From an uncultured Ureaplasma sp. (lineage in GTDB: Bacteria > Bacillota_I > Bacilli_A > Mycoplasmatales > Mycoplasmoidaceae): 64,000 bases of DNA. The translations under genes were made by a program, and so were the position numbers. The stretch spans positions 1 to 64,000 of the forward strand of contig CAMQYY010000004.1 in the NCBI GenBank assembly GCA_947039515.1, in the 5' to 3' direction. A model generated the notes under the pieces. It made no database searches, was not told the DNA's origin, and saw only the letters and a list, made by a program, of their open reading frames with translations. Shown here piece by piece: positions 37,821 to 49,504 of the stretch (positions within the stretch are counted from its first letter, which is position 1; the number at the start of each line of letters is the position of its first letter).

Positions 37821-38669
37821 TTATTTACAACAAGAACATTCTGGAGCTTTAAATCTTAGTGATGTACAAGATAAACCACCATCAACTTTAGCAATTTCGC
37901 TAGTAGCACATTTATGGAAAGTATAATCTCCTCCATCTGGTCCTTTACCTTTAAGTTCAGTTTTAAGTTGATCATAAACTTCAGGAAATTCAGCTGGGAC
38001 AATAATATGTTCATTAATTCAAATACTATTTGTAGCATAAGCTGATTTTTTTGGCACAATTATTTTATTAAATGAATCAAAAACATTATTTTTAACACTT
38101 ATTAAATAATCATTGAATGTTTCTTCAATCAATAAATTATTATGTTCTAAATATGATACGCTACTTTTTAAATGAAGACCAGCATCAATTTTAACACCAA
38201 TAACTTTATAACCATATGGTTCATAAATTTTTGTTAATTGATCAATACCTTCTTGATTAGTTCTTGAAGTAATACCTACATAAAAAGTATCATCAACCAT
38301 CATAACATCGCCAGCATCCATTGTTCCTGGTCCTTGAATATAATGAATTTTTTCAATTGGGTAAAATTGAGCTACATGAGCTGCCATTTCAGTTTTTTCA
38401 CCTTGTCTGGTTGGATGTCCTGGATTAGTAATAACAGCACATTTATCAGCTAATAAAGCTGCATCTTCAACAAAAGTTGAATCAGGGTAAAATTCATCTG
38501 GTTCAATAACATAAGTTTTCATTCCAATTTTTTCTAATAATTTAATGTAATCAGCATGTTGTGTTTTTGCTAAATCAATAATAATTCCTGAAGGTTTTCC
38601 TTCCATATTTTGACCATTAACTAAATTGTTGCATGATTTTCTTGAAATAGTATTTGTAAATTTGTTCAT
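37821..38669 (-). CDS. Pentein-superfamily amidinohydrolase, dimethylargininase (DDAH)-like
   Basis: DSTFVEDAALL, GPGTMDAGDVMMVDDTFYVGITSRTN, LHLKSSVSYL, DGGLSCTSLRF; merged across TGA; about 280 aa. Confidence 0.75.
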
Positions 38670-38818
38670 AATTATCCTTAAAGTATCCTACACTTTAATA
38701 TTACTCTTATTTCATAGAAAAAATAAAATAATTTATATACAAAAAAAGCACATAAAATGTACTTTTTTTATTTATATAAAATTAAAATTCTTATTTATAT
38801 TAATTTGAAAATTAAATT

Positions 38819-38893
38819 TGGAGCAGGTGATGGGAATCGAACCCACACTAATAGCTTGGAAGGCTATAGTTCTACCATTGAACTACACCTGCT
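38819..38893 (-). tRNA. tRNA-Gly(UCC)
   Basis: Acceptor AGCAGGT/ACCTGCT, anticodon loop CTTCCAA, CCA encoded. Confidence 0.95.
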
Positions 38894-38897
38894 TAAA

Positions 38898-38984
38898 TGG
38901 TGCTGGAAGAGGGACTTGAACCCTCACGTCCTTACAGACACAGGATTTTAAGTCCTGTGCGTCTACCATTCCGCCACTCCAGCA
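38898..38984 (-). tRNA. tRNA-Leu(UAA)
   Basis: Anticodon arm CAGGA-CTTAAAA-TCCTG, long variable arm, CCA encoded. Confidence 0.95.
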
Positions 38985-39017
38985 ATTTTTCTCCAAAAGG
39001 AGAAATTATATATAAAT

Positions 39018-39093
39018 TGGTGCCCCACGAAGGAATTGAACCTTCGACCCCTTCATTAAAAGTGAAATGCTCTACCTCTGAGCTAGTGGGGCA
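39018..39093 (-). tRNA. tRNA-Lys(UUU)
   Basis: Anticodon arm TTTCA-CTTTTAA-TGAAG, CCA encoded. Confidence 0.95.
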
Positions 39094-39135
39094 AAAATAT
39101 TAATAAAAGAAATAATATTCTTCATTAATTAAAAA

Positions 39136-39210
39136 TGGCTGGCCTGGGAGGAATCGAACCTACGCGTGGAAGAATCAAAATCTTCTGCCTTACCGCTTGG
39201 CTACAGGCCA
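39136..39210 (-). tRNA. tRNA-Gln(UUG)
   Basis: Acceptor TGGCCTG/CAGGCCA, anticodon loop TTTTGAT, CCA encoded. Confidence 0.92.
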
Positions 39211-39216
39211 ATAAAA

Positions 39217-39301
39217 TGGTGGACAGAGACGGATTCGAACCATCGAAACTTTCGTGGCTGAGTTACAGTCAGCTGCGTTTGGCCACTTCGCTATCTGTCC
39301 A
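39217..39301 (-). tRNA. tRNA-Tyr(GUA)
   Basis: Anticodon arm GCTGA-CTGTAAC-TCAGC, long variable arm, CCA encoded. Confidence 0.95.
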
Positions 39302-39390
39302 TTTAAAAAGGTATTGTATAAATATACCTTTTATTATTGTATTACAATTAACAGTAAAATGCAATAATAATTGCATTTAAAAAAATTAAT

Positions 39391-39858
39391 TTAAGAAATT
39401 GACAAAATTTCTAATTTATAAGGCTTTTCAATTGATTTTACTTCCACAATATCACCTTTTTTCTTTTTAAGAACACTAATAGCTAAGGGACAGTCAATTG
39501 AAATATAATTTTTGTCAAGATCTATTTCTAATGAACCAACTATTTTATAAGTTATTTCTTCTTTTTCTTGAAAATCAAAAACTGTAATTGTGTTATTAAT
39601 TGAAACAACATCTTTTTCATCTTCAATGCTATCAGTAAGAATATGATTATCAATAATTTCTTGAATTTCATTTATTCTGCTTTGAATAGCAACTTGTTTT
39701 TCTTTAGCAGCGGTATAATCAGCATTTTCAGAAAGATCCCCTTGTTCTCTTGCTTCTTGAAGCTCTATTAAAACTTTTGGTCTATCTTCGCTAATTAAAG
39801 TATCTATTTCTATTTTATACTTTTCAAGGGCTATTTTTGAAATATAATTTTTATTCAT
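39391..39858 (-). CDS. greA: Transcription elongation factor GreA
   Basis: EAREQGDLSENADYTAAKEKQ. Confidence 0.96.
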   Translation of the reverse strand: MNKNYISKIALEKYKIEIDTLISEDRPKVLIELQEAREQGDLSENADYTAAKEKQVAIQSRINEIQEIIDNHILTDSIEDEKDVVSINNTITVFDFQEKEEITYKIVGSLEIDLDKNYISIDCPLAISVLKKKKGDIVEVKSIEKPYKLEILSIS

Positions 39859-39901
39859 ATTTTCTCCTATTTCTTTTATATTATAATGATATTTTATTAA
39901 A

Positions 39902-41269
39902 TTAATTAATAACTCTTAATCCACCATCAAAATCATCGATAATAGTTGTTGATATTAAAGCTTCATCATCAATTTTTCTAATCTCGCTAATTATTTTAGA
40001 AAGTTCTATATAATTACAGATTATTTCAATATTTTGCTTTTTTAATAAAGAATAACCACCAATAGTATTATTAATAGTTAAAGAATAATGGTAATTACCA
40101 TCAATAAAATGATTTCTAATACTTAAAATATTTTCTTTATTTGTATATACTTGGATTTTGATTTTTTTATGTTTTGGAAAAATAGTATCTATTATTACAG
40201 AACTAATTATTGTTGTAGCTAATGAAATTATTAAATTTGGTGAAAAGAATAAACTCACAGCATGAGCATTTTTGGAATTAGCTAAAAATTCTTCAATTCC
40301 AGGAGTTGTGATAATTGGAATAAAAATACCAATTGTTGTTGAAAGCATTAAGAATGTAATATTAAAATAAATTAATGTTTTTCCAATCTCTTTATTTTTC
40401 TTTTTTGAAAAATAAAGAGAAACAATATCAGTTCCACCAGTTGATCCATTTAATATATATAAAATTGAAATAGGAAATCCAATTAACATTATAGAAAAAA
40501 TAGAATACATTGTTAAACTAACTACTTTAGCAACATCATTAGGTTCTCATGTTAAAAATGTTAATCCTTTGTCCTTAAGCTCACTAAATGGTGGAACTAT
40601 TGATTGGACTTGACCAAAAATAAAAATATTATCTATTCCTGGAATAAAACTTAAAGCTAAACCAAATAATTGGGTTCAAAGAATATAAATAATCGTAATA
40701 ATAGCAAATTGTTTTGAAATCTTCTTATAAGCAAAAATAACAAGTGGGATATTGATAACTGCTGTTAATCCCCAAAACAAAACATTAAAGACGGCATCAG
40801 CAGTGGTGGGATTTACACCTGAATCTAGTAATGAATTATTAACAAGTCTTGCAATACCTTGTAAAACACCACTAATTCCAGCTGAAAATAATCCAGAATT
40901 TTTAATAAAGAAAATAGTGGCAACACTTACAAATGTAGCAAGTAAAATTGTTAGAAAAATTTTTCTAAAACGATATTCTTCATTGTAAAGAACAGAAAAT
41001 TTTAACATCGAAGATTTGAATTTAACTAATTTTACTTCATGAGGATTATCTAAACTAACCAATCTCTGAGAAAAATTATTAATTGAATTTGCATGTTTCT
41101 TTTTTAAGGAATTTAGCTCATTTCTCAATTCTAAAATTTGAGCATCAATCTCTTCTTTTTCTATTTCTGTCTGGGATTTATTTCTTTTATTAAGTAAATC
41201 ATCAATTGAAATATTAATTTTCTTAATAAATTCAAAACTTTCTTTTTTACTTTTTTTATTTTCTTTCAT
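39902..41269 (-). CDS. YitT/DUF2179-family membrane protein with N-terminal coiled coil
   Basis: FSAGISGVLQGIARL, LNGSTGGTDIVSLYFSKKK, C-terminal DEALISTTIIDDFDGGLRVIN; merged across TGA codons. Confidence 0.75.
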
Positions 41270-41291
41270 AAAGGGATTTTAAAAAATATAT

Positions 41292-41666
41292 TTATTTTTT
41301 CTTTCTTTTATCTTCTTTAATTCTAGCTGATTTACCAGATCTCTCTCTCATATATGAAATATAAGATCTTCTAACTTTACCATATCTTTTAACTTCTATA
41401 GCTTCAATTAATGGTGAATTGATTTGAAAATTTTCTTCAACTCAAACTCCACTAGATTCTTTTCTTACTAAGAAAGTTTCAGAAACTCCTGAACCTTTTC
41501 TTCTTAAAACAATACCTTCAAATTTTTGGATTCTAGTTTTATTATTTTCAATAATTCTTAAATGTACAACAACAGTATCACCTGAACTAAAATTAGGAAT
41601 ATCTTTTTTTAAATATTGTAATTCGACGTTTTTAATAATTTCGCCTCTATTTATTTTATTCATCAT
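41292..41666 (-). CDS. rplS: 50S ribosomal protein L19
   Basis: [41 protein letters not shown]; merged across TGA. Confidence 0.96.
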
Positions 41667-42363
41667 TATTTTCTCTTTCTTTATTTTTATTAATAAATTT
41701 TAAATATAAATCATTTCTTTTTAGTTTTGTTAATTCAATTCGTTCATTTTCTCTAAAATCTTTAATTTTTTGATGATTGCCTGATAAAAGAATTTCAGGA
41801 ACAGAATGATTTTCAAAAATTAAAGGTTTTGTATAAACTGAATGATCTAATAAATCATTTTCAAAAGATTCTGAAATTAAACTTTCAGATTTAATCACAT
41901 TATCAACTAATCTAGTAACTGCATCAATAATCACTAAAGAAGGTATTTCACCTCCTGTTAGGATAAAATCTCCAATAGAAATTTCATCATCAATATAATA
42001 TTTTATTCTAGCATCAAAACCTTCGTAATGACCTGATATTAAAATAATATGTTCATTTGTTTTAGCGATGTTTTTAGCAATTCTTTGATTAAATACTTTA
42101 CCTGTCGGTGTTAATAGATAAACTTTAGAATTTTCTTTTTTATAAAACATAATTGCTTCAACGATTGGTTCTATACTTAAAACCATACCAGGGCCACCAC
42201 CGAATGGTGTGTCATCTACACTTTTATGTTTTGATTTGGAAAAATTTCTAAAGTTAATAACCTCTATTTCAACCAATTTCTTTTCAATCGCTTTTTTCAA
42301 AATTGAAGAATTCAAAAAGGGTTCATATATTTTATCAAATAAAGTTAAAACAGTAATTTTCAT
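41656..42363 (-). CDS. trmD: tRNA (guanine-N1)-methyltransferase
   Basis: VDDTPFGGGPGMVLSIEPI, GHYEGFDARI, DEISIGDFILTGGEIPSLVIIDAVTRLV. Confidence 0.96.
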   Translation of the reverse strand: MKITVLTLFDKIYEPFLNSSILKKAIEKKLVEIEVINFRNFSKSKHKSVDDTPFGGGPGMVLSIEPIVEAIMFYKKENSKVYLLTPTGKVFNQRIAKNIAKTNEHIILISGHYEGFDARIKYYIDDEISIGDFILTGGEIPSLVIIDAVTRLVDNVIKSESLISESFENDLLDHSVYTKPLIFENHSVPEILLSGNHQKIKDFRENERIELTKLKRNDLYLKFINKNKERENNDE

Positions 42364-42368
42364 TTATA

Positions 42369-43046
42369 TTATTTAACTTTTATTTTACTTTTTATTTTTT
42401 CAATTTTAGTTACTTTAACTTTTTCTACTTTAGAAACTTCTTTTGTTTTAACTTTAGATGCCTTAGTATCTTTTGTTGATTCACCTTTTTCAACTTTAGT
42501 TGTTTTAGTAGTTTTTGGTGATTCAATTTTTTCAACTCTAGGTGCTTTAGCAACTTTTGCTGATTCACCTTTTTCAACTTTAGTTGTTTTAGTAACCTTT
42601 GGTGGTTCAATTTTTTCAACTCTAGTTATTTCAGGAACTTTTATTGTTTCTTTTTTAACATTTTCAGTTTTTTCAACTTTAACATTATCTGTTTTTGCAA
42701 CTTTAGTTGTTTTAGTTTTATCAGCTTTAGGTTTAGTTTCTTTTTTAATCTTAACTACCTTTTCAATTTTAGGTTTATTAGCTATGTTATCATTTTTTGC
42801 TTTAATATATTCAGCTCAAATGCCTTCCTTACTAAATAAATTTTTAACAGTTTCTGTTGGAACAGCCCCATTTAATAAAAGTTTTAAAATAGATTCTCTA
42901 TCGAATTTTGAAACTTTTGAAATTGGGTCATAATGTCCTAATTGTTCAATAAATTTTCCATTAGCTTTTGATCTAGCATCTGCTGCTATTAATCTATAAA
43001 ATGGTCTTTTATGTCTACCAATTCTTGTTAGTCTTAATTTTACCAA
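42369..43046 (-). CDS. rpsP: 30S ribosomal protein S16 with long Lys-rich repetitive C-terminal tail
   Basis: TTG start after AAGGAGG: VKLRLTRIGRHKRPFYRLIAADARSK...; reads through TGA into AEYIKAKNDN...KVEKGES tail. Confidence 0.9.
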
Positions 43047-43086
43047 AATATCCTCCTTAATTAATCTATAAAATAATACCATAAAT

Positions 43087-43128
43087 TTTATTAGGTGTTA
43101 AGTAAATTTACTTAACACCTAATAAAAA
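43087..43128. terminator. Perfect long hairpin upstream of rpsP
   Basis: TTTTATTAGGTGTTAAGTAAATTTACTTAACACCTAATAAAA. Confidence 0.6.
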
Positions 43129-43207
43129 AATTTTCATTTTATTATTTAGGACATTAATAAATTATTTGTCATCTTTAGAATCGATATAAAAATTATGAAA
43201 TATGTTA

Positions 43208-43260
43208 AAGATTTATAAAAAAAAAATAGAGTTATCTCAAAAAGATAACTCTATTTTTAT
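43208..43260. terminator. Intrinsic terminator downstream of ylxM
   Basis: AAAAATAGAGTTATCT...AGATAACTCTATTTTT. Confidence 0.8.
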
Positions 43261-43274
43261 AAATTGTTATTATT

Positions 43275-43583
43275 TTAGCTATATTCTATTTTTAAAAGTT
43301 CATTACTAATTGAAGCATCATCGATTTTTTCATATAATTTTATTCTCTGTCAAAATTTTTTATGAAGGTTTAATTTCTTTTCATAACTTTTTAAAATAAG
43401 AACAGTCTTTTTTAAAGAATCATTAATAGCGATTTTAGATACTTCATTATTTTTAGCTATTTCATTTAAAGATAAATCATCAAAATAATGCAATATGAAA
43501 TATTTTTTTTGCTTATCTGTTAAAAGATTTTGATAAAAATCAAACAATTCAATTATTTCATTTATTTCTTTAATTTCATTCAT
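43275..43583 (-). CDS. ylxM: YlxM-like (UPF0122) HTH protein
   Basis: LLTDKQKKYFILHYFDDLSLNEIAKNNEVSKIAINDSLKKT next to ftsY. Confidence 0.85.
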
Positions 43584-43585
43584 TT

Positions 43586-44623
43586 TTATTCACCAAATGA
43601 TTGACTCATTCCTATAATAAAAGATTCCAAGTCAAAAGGATGTAGATCATCAATTTTTTCACCAAGACCTATAAATTTAACAGGAATCTTAAAGATATCA
43701 TTAATACTAATAATAATCCCACCTTTTGAAGTTGAATCCATTTTAGTTAAAACAATTCCTGTAACTTTTGTTGCTTCAAAAAAACCTTTAGCTTGTAAAA
43801 GCCCTGACTGACCCGTTGTAGCATCTAAAACAAGTAAAACTTCATGCGGAGCTGAATCATCAAATTTTTTAATAATATTTCTTATTTTAGTTAACTCATT
43901 CATTAAATTAGTTTTATTTTGAAGTCTACCTGAAGTATCACATATGACTAAATCATAATCTTCTTCGGTGCCTTTTTTCACGCCTTGAAAAATCACACTA
44001 GCAGGGTCTTGATTTAACTTTTGAGGAACAACAATATCTACTTCTAATTTTTCAGCTCAAACTTTTAATTGTTCAACAGCACCAGCTCTAAAAGTATCAC
44101 CTGCAACCAATAATATTTTTTTATTTTGATCTTTAAATTTTTTAGATATCTTGGCAATAGAAGTTGTTTTACCAACGCCATTAGCTCCAACTAATAAAAC
44201 AATATTTGTTCTATTTTCTTCTAAATTAATATTAGTATCAATATCAGAATTTTGAATATAATGAATTAATAATTTATCAATAAAAATTTCTTTAATCAAT
44301 TTAATATCTTTAATATTTTGAAATTTAACTTCTTCTTTTATTTGTTCAATAATAATATCAACAACACTATAACCAATATCATAAGAAAGAAGAACTTCTT
44401 CTAAATGTTCAAAAAATTTATTATCTACTTTAGTATTTTCTATTGTTAAGTCTTCAATTAATTTAGCTAGACCTTTAGATGAATTTCTTAAACCTTTATT
44501 AAAAACATCTTGTTTTTTAATTTTCTTCTTATCAAAAAGAGATTTTTTTTCTTGTTCTTGATTAATTTTTTTAGAAATCTTTTTTTGGTCTAAGTTTTTA
44601 AAAACATTTTTAAAAATACTCAT
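43586..44623 (-). CDS. ftsY: Signal recognition particle receptor FtsY
   Basis: [56 protein letters not shown]. Confidence 0.95.
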
Positions 44624-47562
44624 TAAGATTCCTCTTCAGAATTCTTAATTGCTTTTTCTAATTCAACAGAAATCATTTTTGTTATTCCAGGTGTTTGCAT
44701 AGTAGCACCTAATAAAGTATCACATTCTTTCATAGTACCAGGTCTATGTGTTATTACTAAGAATTGAGTATTTTCACCTGATCTTTTAATAATTTTAGCA
44801 AATCTTTCAACATTAGCTAAATCAAGAGCAGCTTCAGCTTCATCTAAAATAACCATAGGAAAAGAAGAAATTTTTAAGATTGTAAACAAAACAGAAATTG
44901 CTACTAAAGTTTTTTCACCACCTGAAAGTAATTTTAAATTACTAATTCTTTTACCAGGAGGATTAGCCATAATTTCTATTCCTGATTCAAGAACATTTTC
45001 TTCATCACTTAATGTGATAGCACAAGTTCCTCCACCAAATAGAAATCTAAATATTTCAGATAAATTTTTATTCACATCAGAAATAATTTTTAAAAATTTC
45101 GATTTAGCAGCTTTATCTAAACTCAAAATAGATTGCCTAATATCATTAACACTTTTTTCGATTTCTTCTCTTGATTGAGTTATTTCAGAACATTTATTTT
45201 CTTTTTCAGTTAGTTCATCAATAGCATTAAAATTAATAGCTCCAAGAGTATCTATTTCAGAATTTAATTGTCTAATTATTTCTCTAGCTTGAACTTCAGT
45301 CATTGGAAGTTCACTTAAATAATTTTCCATTACAAATTCTAATGTTAATTTATATTTTTCATTAATTTTATTTTTAATAGAGTCAATTATTCCATTGGCC
45401 TTAATTAAATTTCTTTCTTCAGAATATAATTCTTCTTTAATTGAATCTATTTTTTTTCTTAAATCTTCAAGTTTACCTTCAGAATCTCTTAATTCAGATT
45501 GATATTTATTTTTAGCACTGATTGCAATTGTATTATTCTCTTTAGCTTTAAATAAAAGTGATTTAAATTTATTGATTTCTTCTTTTAAATCATTAGAATC
45601 AATGTTACTTTTTTCATATTTCTTTTCAGAAAGAATTTCAAATTCAATAACATAATGTTCTCTTTTAGTTTTATTAGAATCATGGATAGTTGATCAAATT
45701 GATAAAGTATGATTTTTTTCATTAATTTTTTCATTAACATCATTGATGTCATATTTCAATTTATCAATAATAGCTTGATTATTTATTTTTTGTTTTTCTA
45801 AAATAACAATTTTTTCATTTAATTCTTTTTTATTATTTTCAACATTTAAAATAGAGAAATTACTTTTTTTATCATAACCTCCAGCAATAGCCCCTCCAGC
45901 AAATACAACATCTCCATCCAAGGTTATTATTTTATACATTTTGTTAATAAATTTAGAAATTCTTAAAGCATTTTCTATATTATCGCTAATAATAACTTGA
46001 CCAACTAATGAATTGATGATGTTTGAATATTTTTCATTTGTTTTTACTAAATTACCAGCAATACCTTCATAACCTTCTAAACTATTTAAAAGATTAAGGT
46101 CATCTCTTTTGATGAAACGAGATTTGATATCTGAAATTGGTAAGAAAGTTGCTTTTCCTGCTTTATTATTTTTTAAAAATTTAATAGCATTTTTAGCATT
46201 TTCACTATTATCAACAATAAGATTATTAATTGTTGAACCAAAAGCTTTCATAATAGCCTTTTCATATTTTTCATCAACTTTAATTAAATTTAAAATAGTG
46301 TCATGAACACCACTTATTCCAGCTTTATTATTCAATATTGCATTAACACCAAAATTTTGATTATTAGAAGTATTTAGTTGGTCTAAAATAAATTTTAATG
46401 TTGTCCTAGATTCTGTTAAAGTATTGATAACATCAGATTGTTTTAAGTTGATATGATAATCTTTCTCTTGTAATTCATTTAAGATATCAGTGAAAGTTTC
46501 AATTTGAAGTTTTGATTCTTTTATTTTTAGATCGCTATTATTAATGTCAATAGTTAATCCATCTATTAATTGTTTATAAGAATTAATTCTGGTATTAACA
46601 TCTGAAGCATTTAAATTATTTTCAAGATTAGAATCTATTAAAAGTTGTTTTTTCTCTAATGAATTTATTTTTTCATTATGTTCAAAAACTTTTTCATTAT
46701 ATAGGTGATTATCTTTATCAGCTTCTGATAATTTTTCTTTAATAATTAAAATTTTTGCTCTTAATTCTTCTAATTGAGGTTCAAAAATTACTTTATCTTC
46801 TTGATAAATTTTGACTGTCTCATTAAGTTTATTTATATTCTCATTTAACTTTTTAATATCTCTAACAAAAATAGTAAGTTCAATATCTTTTAATTTTTTT
46901 GATTTTTCTAAATATATTTTTGCAGTTTCAGCTTGTCTGTTTAACTTCTTTAAATCTTTTAATAATTCATTTTCTACTGTTTGAATAGCAATTAAATTTG
47001 TTTCAGCTTTTTCTAAGTTTCTTAATGATTCAGCTTTTTTGGTTGAATACATACCAATTCCAGCAGCATCTTCAAAAAGTTTTCTTCTAGCTTCTGGTTT
47101 TGAATCACTAAAAGTATTAACAGTTCCTTGGGAAATTATCCCTAAAGAACCTTTACTAAGACCTGTATCAGTAAAAATTAATTGAATATCTTTTAATCTA
47201 GCGATTTGATTATTGATTTTGTATTCACTTTCACCACTTTCTCTAAAAAGTTTTCTTGATATAGAAACAGTTGTTTCATCAGAGTGAAGTACTTTTAGTG
47301 AATTATCAAATGTTAAAACTACATGAGCAAATTTAGATTCATCACGATTAGTTGAACCTTTGAATATTAAATCAAATTTTGAATTACCCCGCATATCTTT
47401 TATTGATTGCTCACCTAAAACTCATTTAAATGCATCAACAATATTAGATTTACCAGCACCATTAGGACCAACTATTCCAGTCATTGGTTTAGTAAATTCA
47501 ATCTCAATTGGATCTGCAAATGATTTAAAACCTGAAGCATAGAATTTTTTTAAAAAGATCAT
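44623..47562 (-). CDS. smc: Chromosome segregation protein SMC
   Basis: N-terminal GPNGAGKSN, hinge region, C-terminal [15 protein letters not shown]...[10 protein letters not shown]; merged across TGA codons. Confidence 0.95.
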
Positions 47563-47727
47563 TAAATTTACCTCAATTTTTTATATTTTACTATTTTTAA
47601 TTAAAAAGCTTACATATTAATGAAGCATTTTTTTATTAGTTATTATTATTAATAATAATATTATATTTACTAGTTTAAAAAACATTTTATTTATTTTTTA
47701 TTCATTAACTATTATTAGAAAAAAAGG

Positions 47728-48525
47728 CTACTTATTTTCTTTCTTCTTTATTTTTTGGGTTTGTTTATTATCTACATTATTTTCTTCATCAGAAAGTCAA
47801 CTTTCATTTTTAGATAAAGCATCACTAGCTGCGTTTTGCTGAGCTATTTGTTTGTTTTTACCACTACCAAATCCAAATAATAAAACATTATTACCTTTTC
47901 AATTTGGCATTCTTACATATAACTCAGATGTATAGGTTTTATCTTCATTAATATATTCTCTATAAAAAAACTCAAGATCTTTATGCTTTTGAATTTTAAT
48001 TTGAAAATCACTTTTAGGATCAATATTAAATTTATTTGCATCAAAATTAACAAATAAAATTTTCTTTAGTAAATTATTAACTATTGTAAAATTTTGATTA
48101 TTATCAAGCATAATAGCTGCTATTAATGCCTCAAAAATATCTGCATAAATATTGTCATTATCTTTTGATTCTTCTTGACCTTTTCCCAAAAGAGCAAATT
48201 TATCAATTTCATATTTTTTAACTACTTTACTTAAAGTTTCGCCTTTAACTAATTCAGCTCGATACAATGTAAGTTTATCTTCTTTATAATTATTATTAGT
48301 TTTGAAAAGAAATATTGAAACTAAGTATTGAATGATGCTATCACCAATAAATTCAAAACGTTCATAATCATAATTAATATTATTTTCATTCTTATATGTT
48401 TTATGAGTAAAAGCTTGAAGATAAAGAGATTTATTCTTTATTTTTATTCCATATGTTTCTAAAAATAATTCAAGTGATTCAAATCATTCTATTTCAGAAT
48501 TGAAATACTTATTGAATCTCTTCAC
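47728..48525 (-). CDS. rnc: Ribonuclease III
   Basis: YERFEFIGDSIIQY, DNIYADIFEALIAAIMLD, C-terminal dsRBD; GTG start with AAGGAG. Confidence 0.9.
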
Positions 48526-49495
48526 TTATTGTCTCCTTAATTTTTTCAAGAATATTTCCATCAATTGTTTCTTTTAACATTCTAAGAGAACTATAAAATT
48601 CTTTATAACCAGCGTTACCATGAGTTTTTACTGCTATTTTATTTAAGCCGATAACAAAAGCACCAGCATAATTTTTATAATCAAATCTTTTTTTCATTGA
48701 TAAAAGAATTGGTGATGAAACTAGTAAAGAAAATAAATTTCACGGTTTTTTATATCGTTCAAGTAATTTTGAAAAAATAGTTTTAGTACTACCTTCAATA
48801 CTTTTTAAAACTAGATTACCAGCATAACCATCAGTTACAATAACATCTGGTGCTGAATTTAATATACCTTTAGGTTCTACATAACCTACATAATTAATAT
48901 TGCTATTTTTCTTCAATTTTTCATGCACTTCTCAATGGTATTCAAATCCTTTTTTTTCTTCTGTTCCAATATTTAAAACAGCTACAGTTGGATTTGGAAT
49001 ACCTCTACCTTTGGCATATATATTTGCCATAATTGCAAAATTATATAGATCTTCAGCATCACAAGTAATTGATGCACCTACATCAATTAAATTAAATCCT
49101 GATTTTTTTGATTCAAAAGTAGGAATAAAAGGCATAAATCCTGGTTTTTTAATTCCTGGAATTAGACCAAATGTTTTGTACATTAAAAAAATAAAAATAG
49201 AAGATTGACCTGCACTTAATAGGCCATCACCTTCATTATTTTTTACTAAATTAGCTGCAATTTCCATTGAAGAATTCTTTTTTCTTCTAGTATCAATTAT
49301 TTTATCTGTTTGTTCTATTTGAACATTAGAATGAACTATTTCGAATTTATCAGTTGATAAGATATATGTTTTAATTAGATTTTCATCACCCACAAGAGTA
49401 ATATCTATTTTATTTTTTTTCATAAAATCTCTAGAAGCATCTATAGCGTCCTTAAGATTTCCTTCAAAACCCATAACATCTACAATTAATTTCAT
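48509..49495 (-). CDS. plsX: Phosphate acyltransferase PlsX
   Basis: VDVMGFEGN, LIDVGASITCDAEDL, VLNIGTEEKKG, VTDGYAGNLVLKSIEG. Confidence 0.92.
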
Positions 49496-49504
49496 AAAAA
49501 ACCT

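Noticed and set aside
37821-38669. Arginine deiminase (arcA) call
   Set aside because: Too short and the active-site context (DGGLSCTSLRF) fits DDAH-like penteins better; no arc operon neighbours.
38757-39380. Plus-strand ORFs with GAGDGNRTHT / EGLEPSRPYRHR-like peptides
   Set aside because: Antisense translations of the tRNA cluster; a classic annotation artefact.
42420-42620. CRISPR-like or satellite array
   Set aside because: Repeats are contiguous, imperfect and in frame with the S16 coding tail; no spacers.
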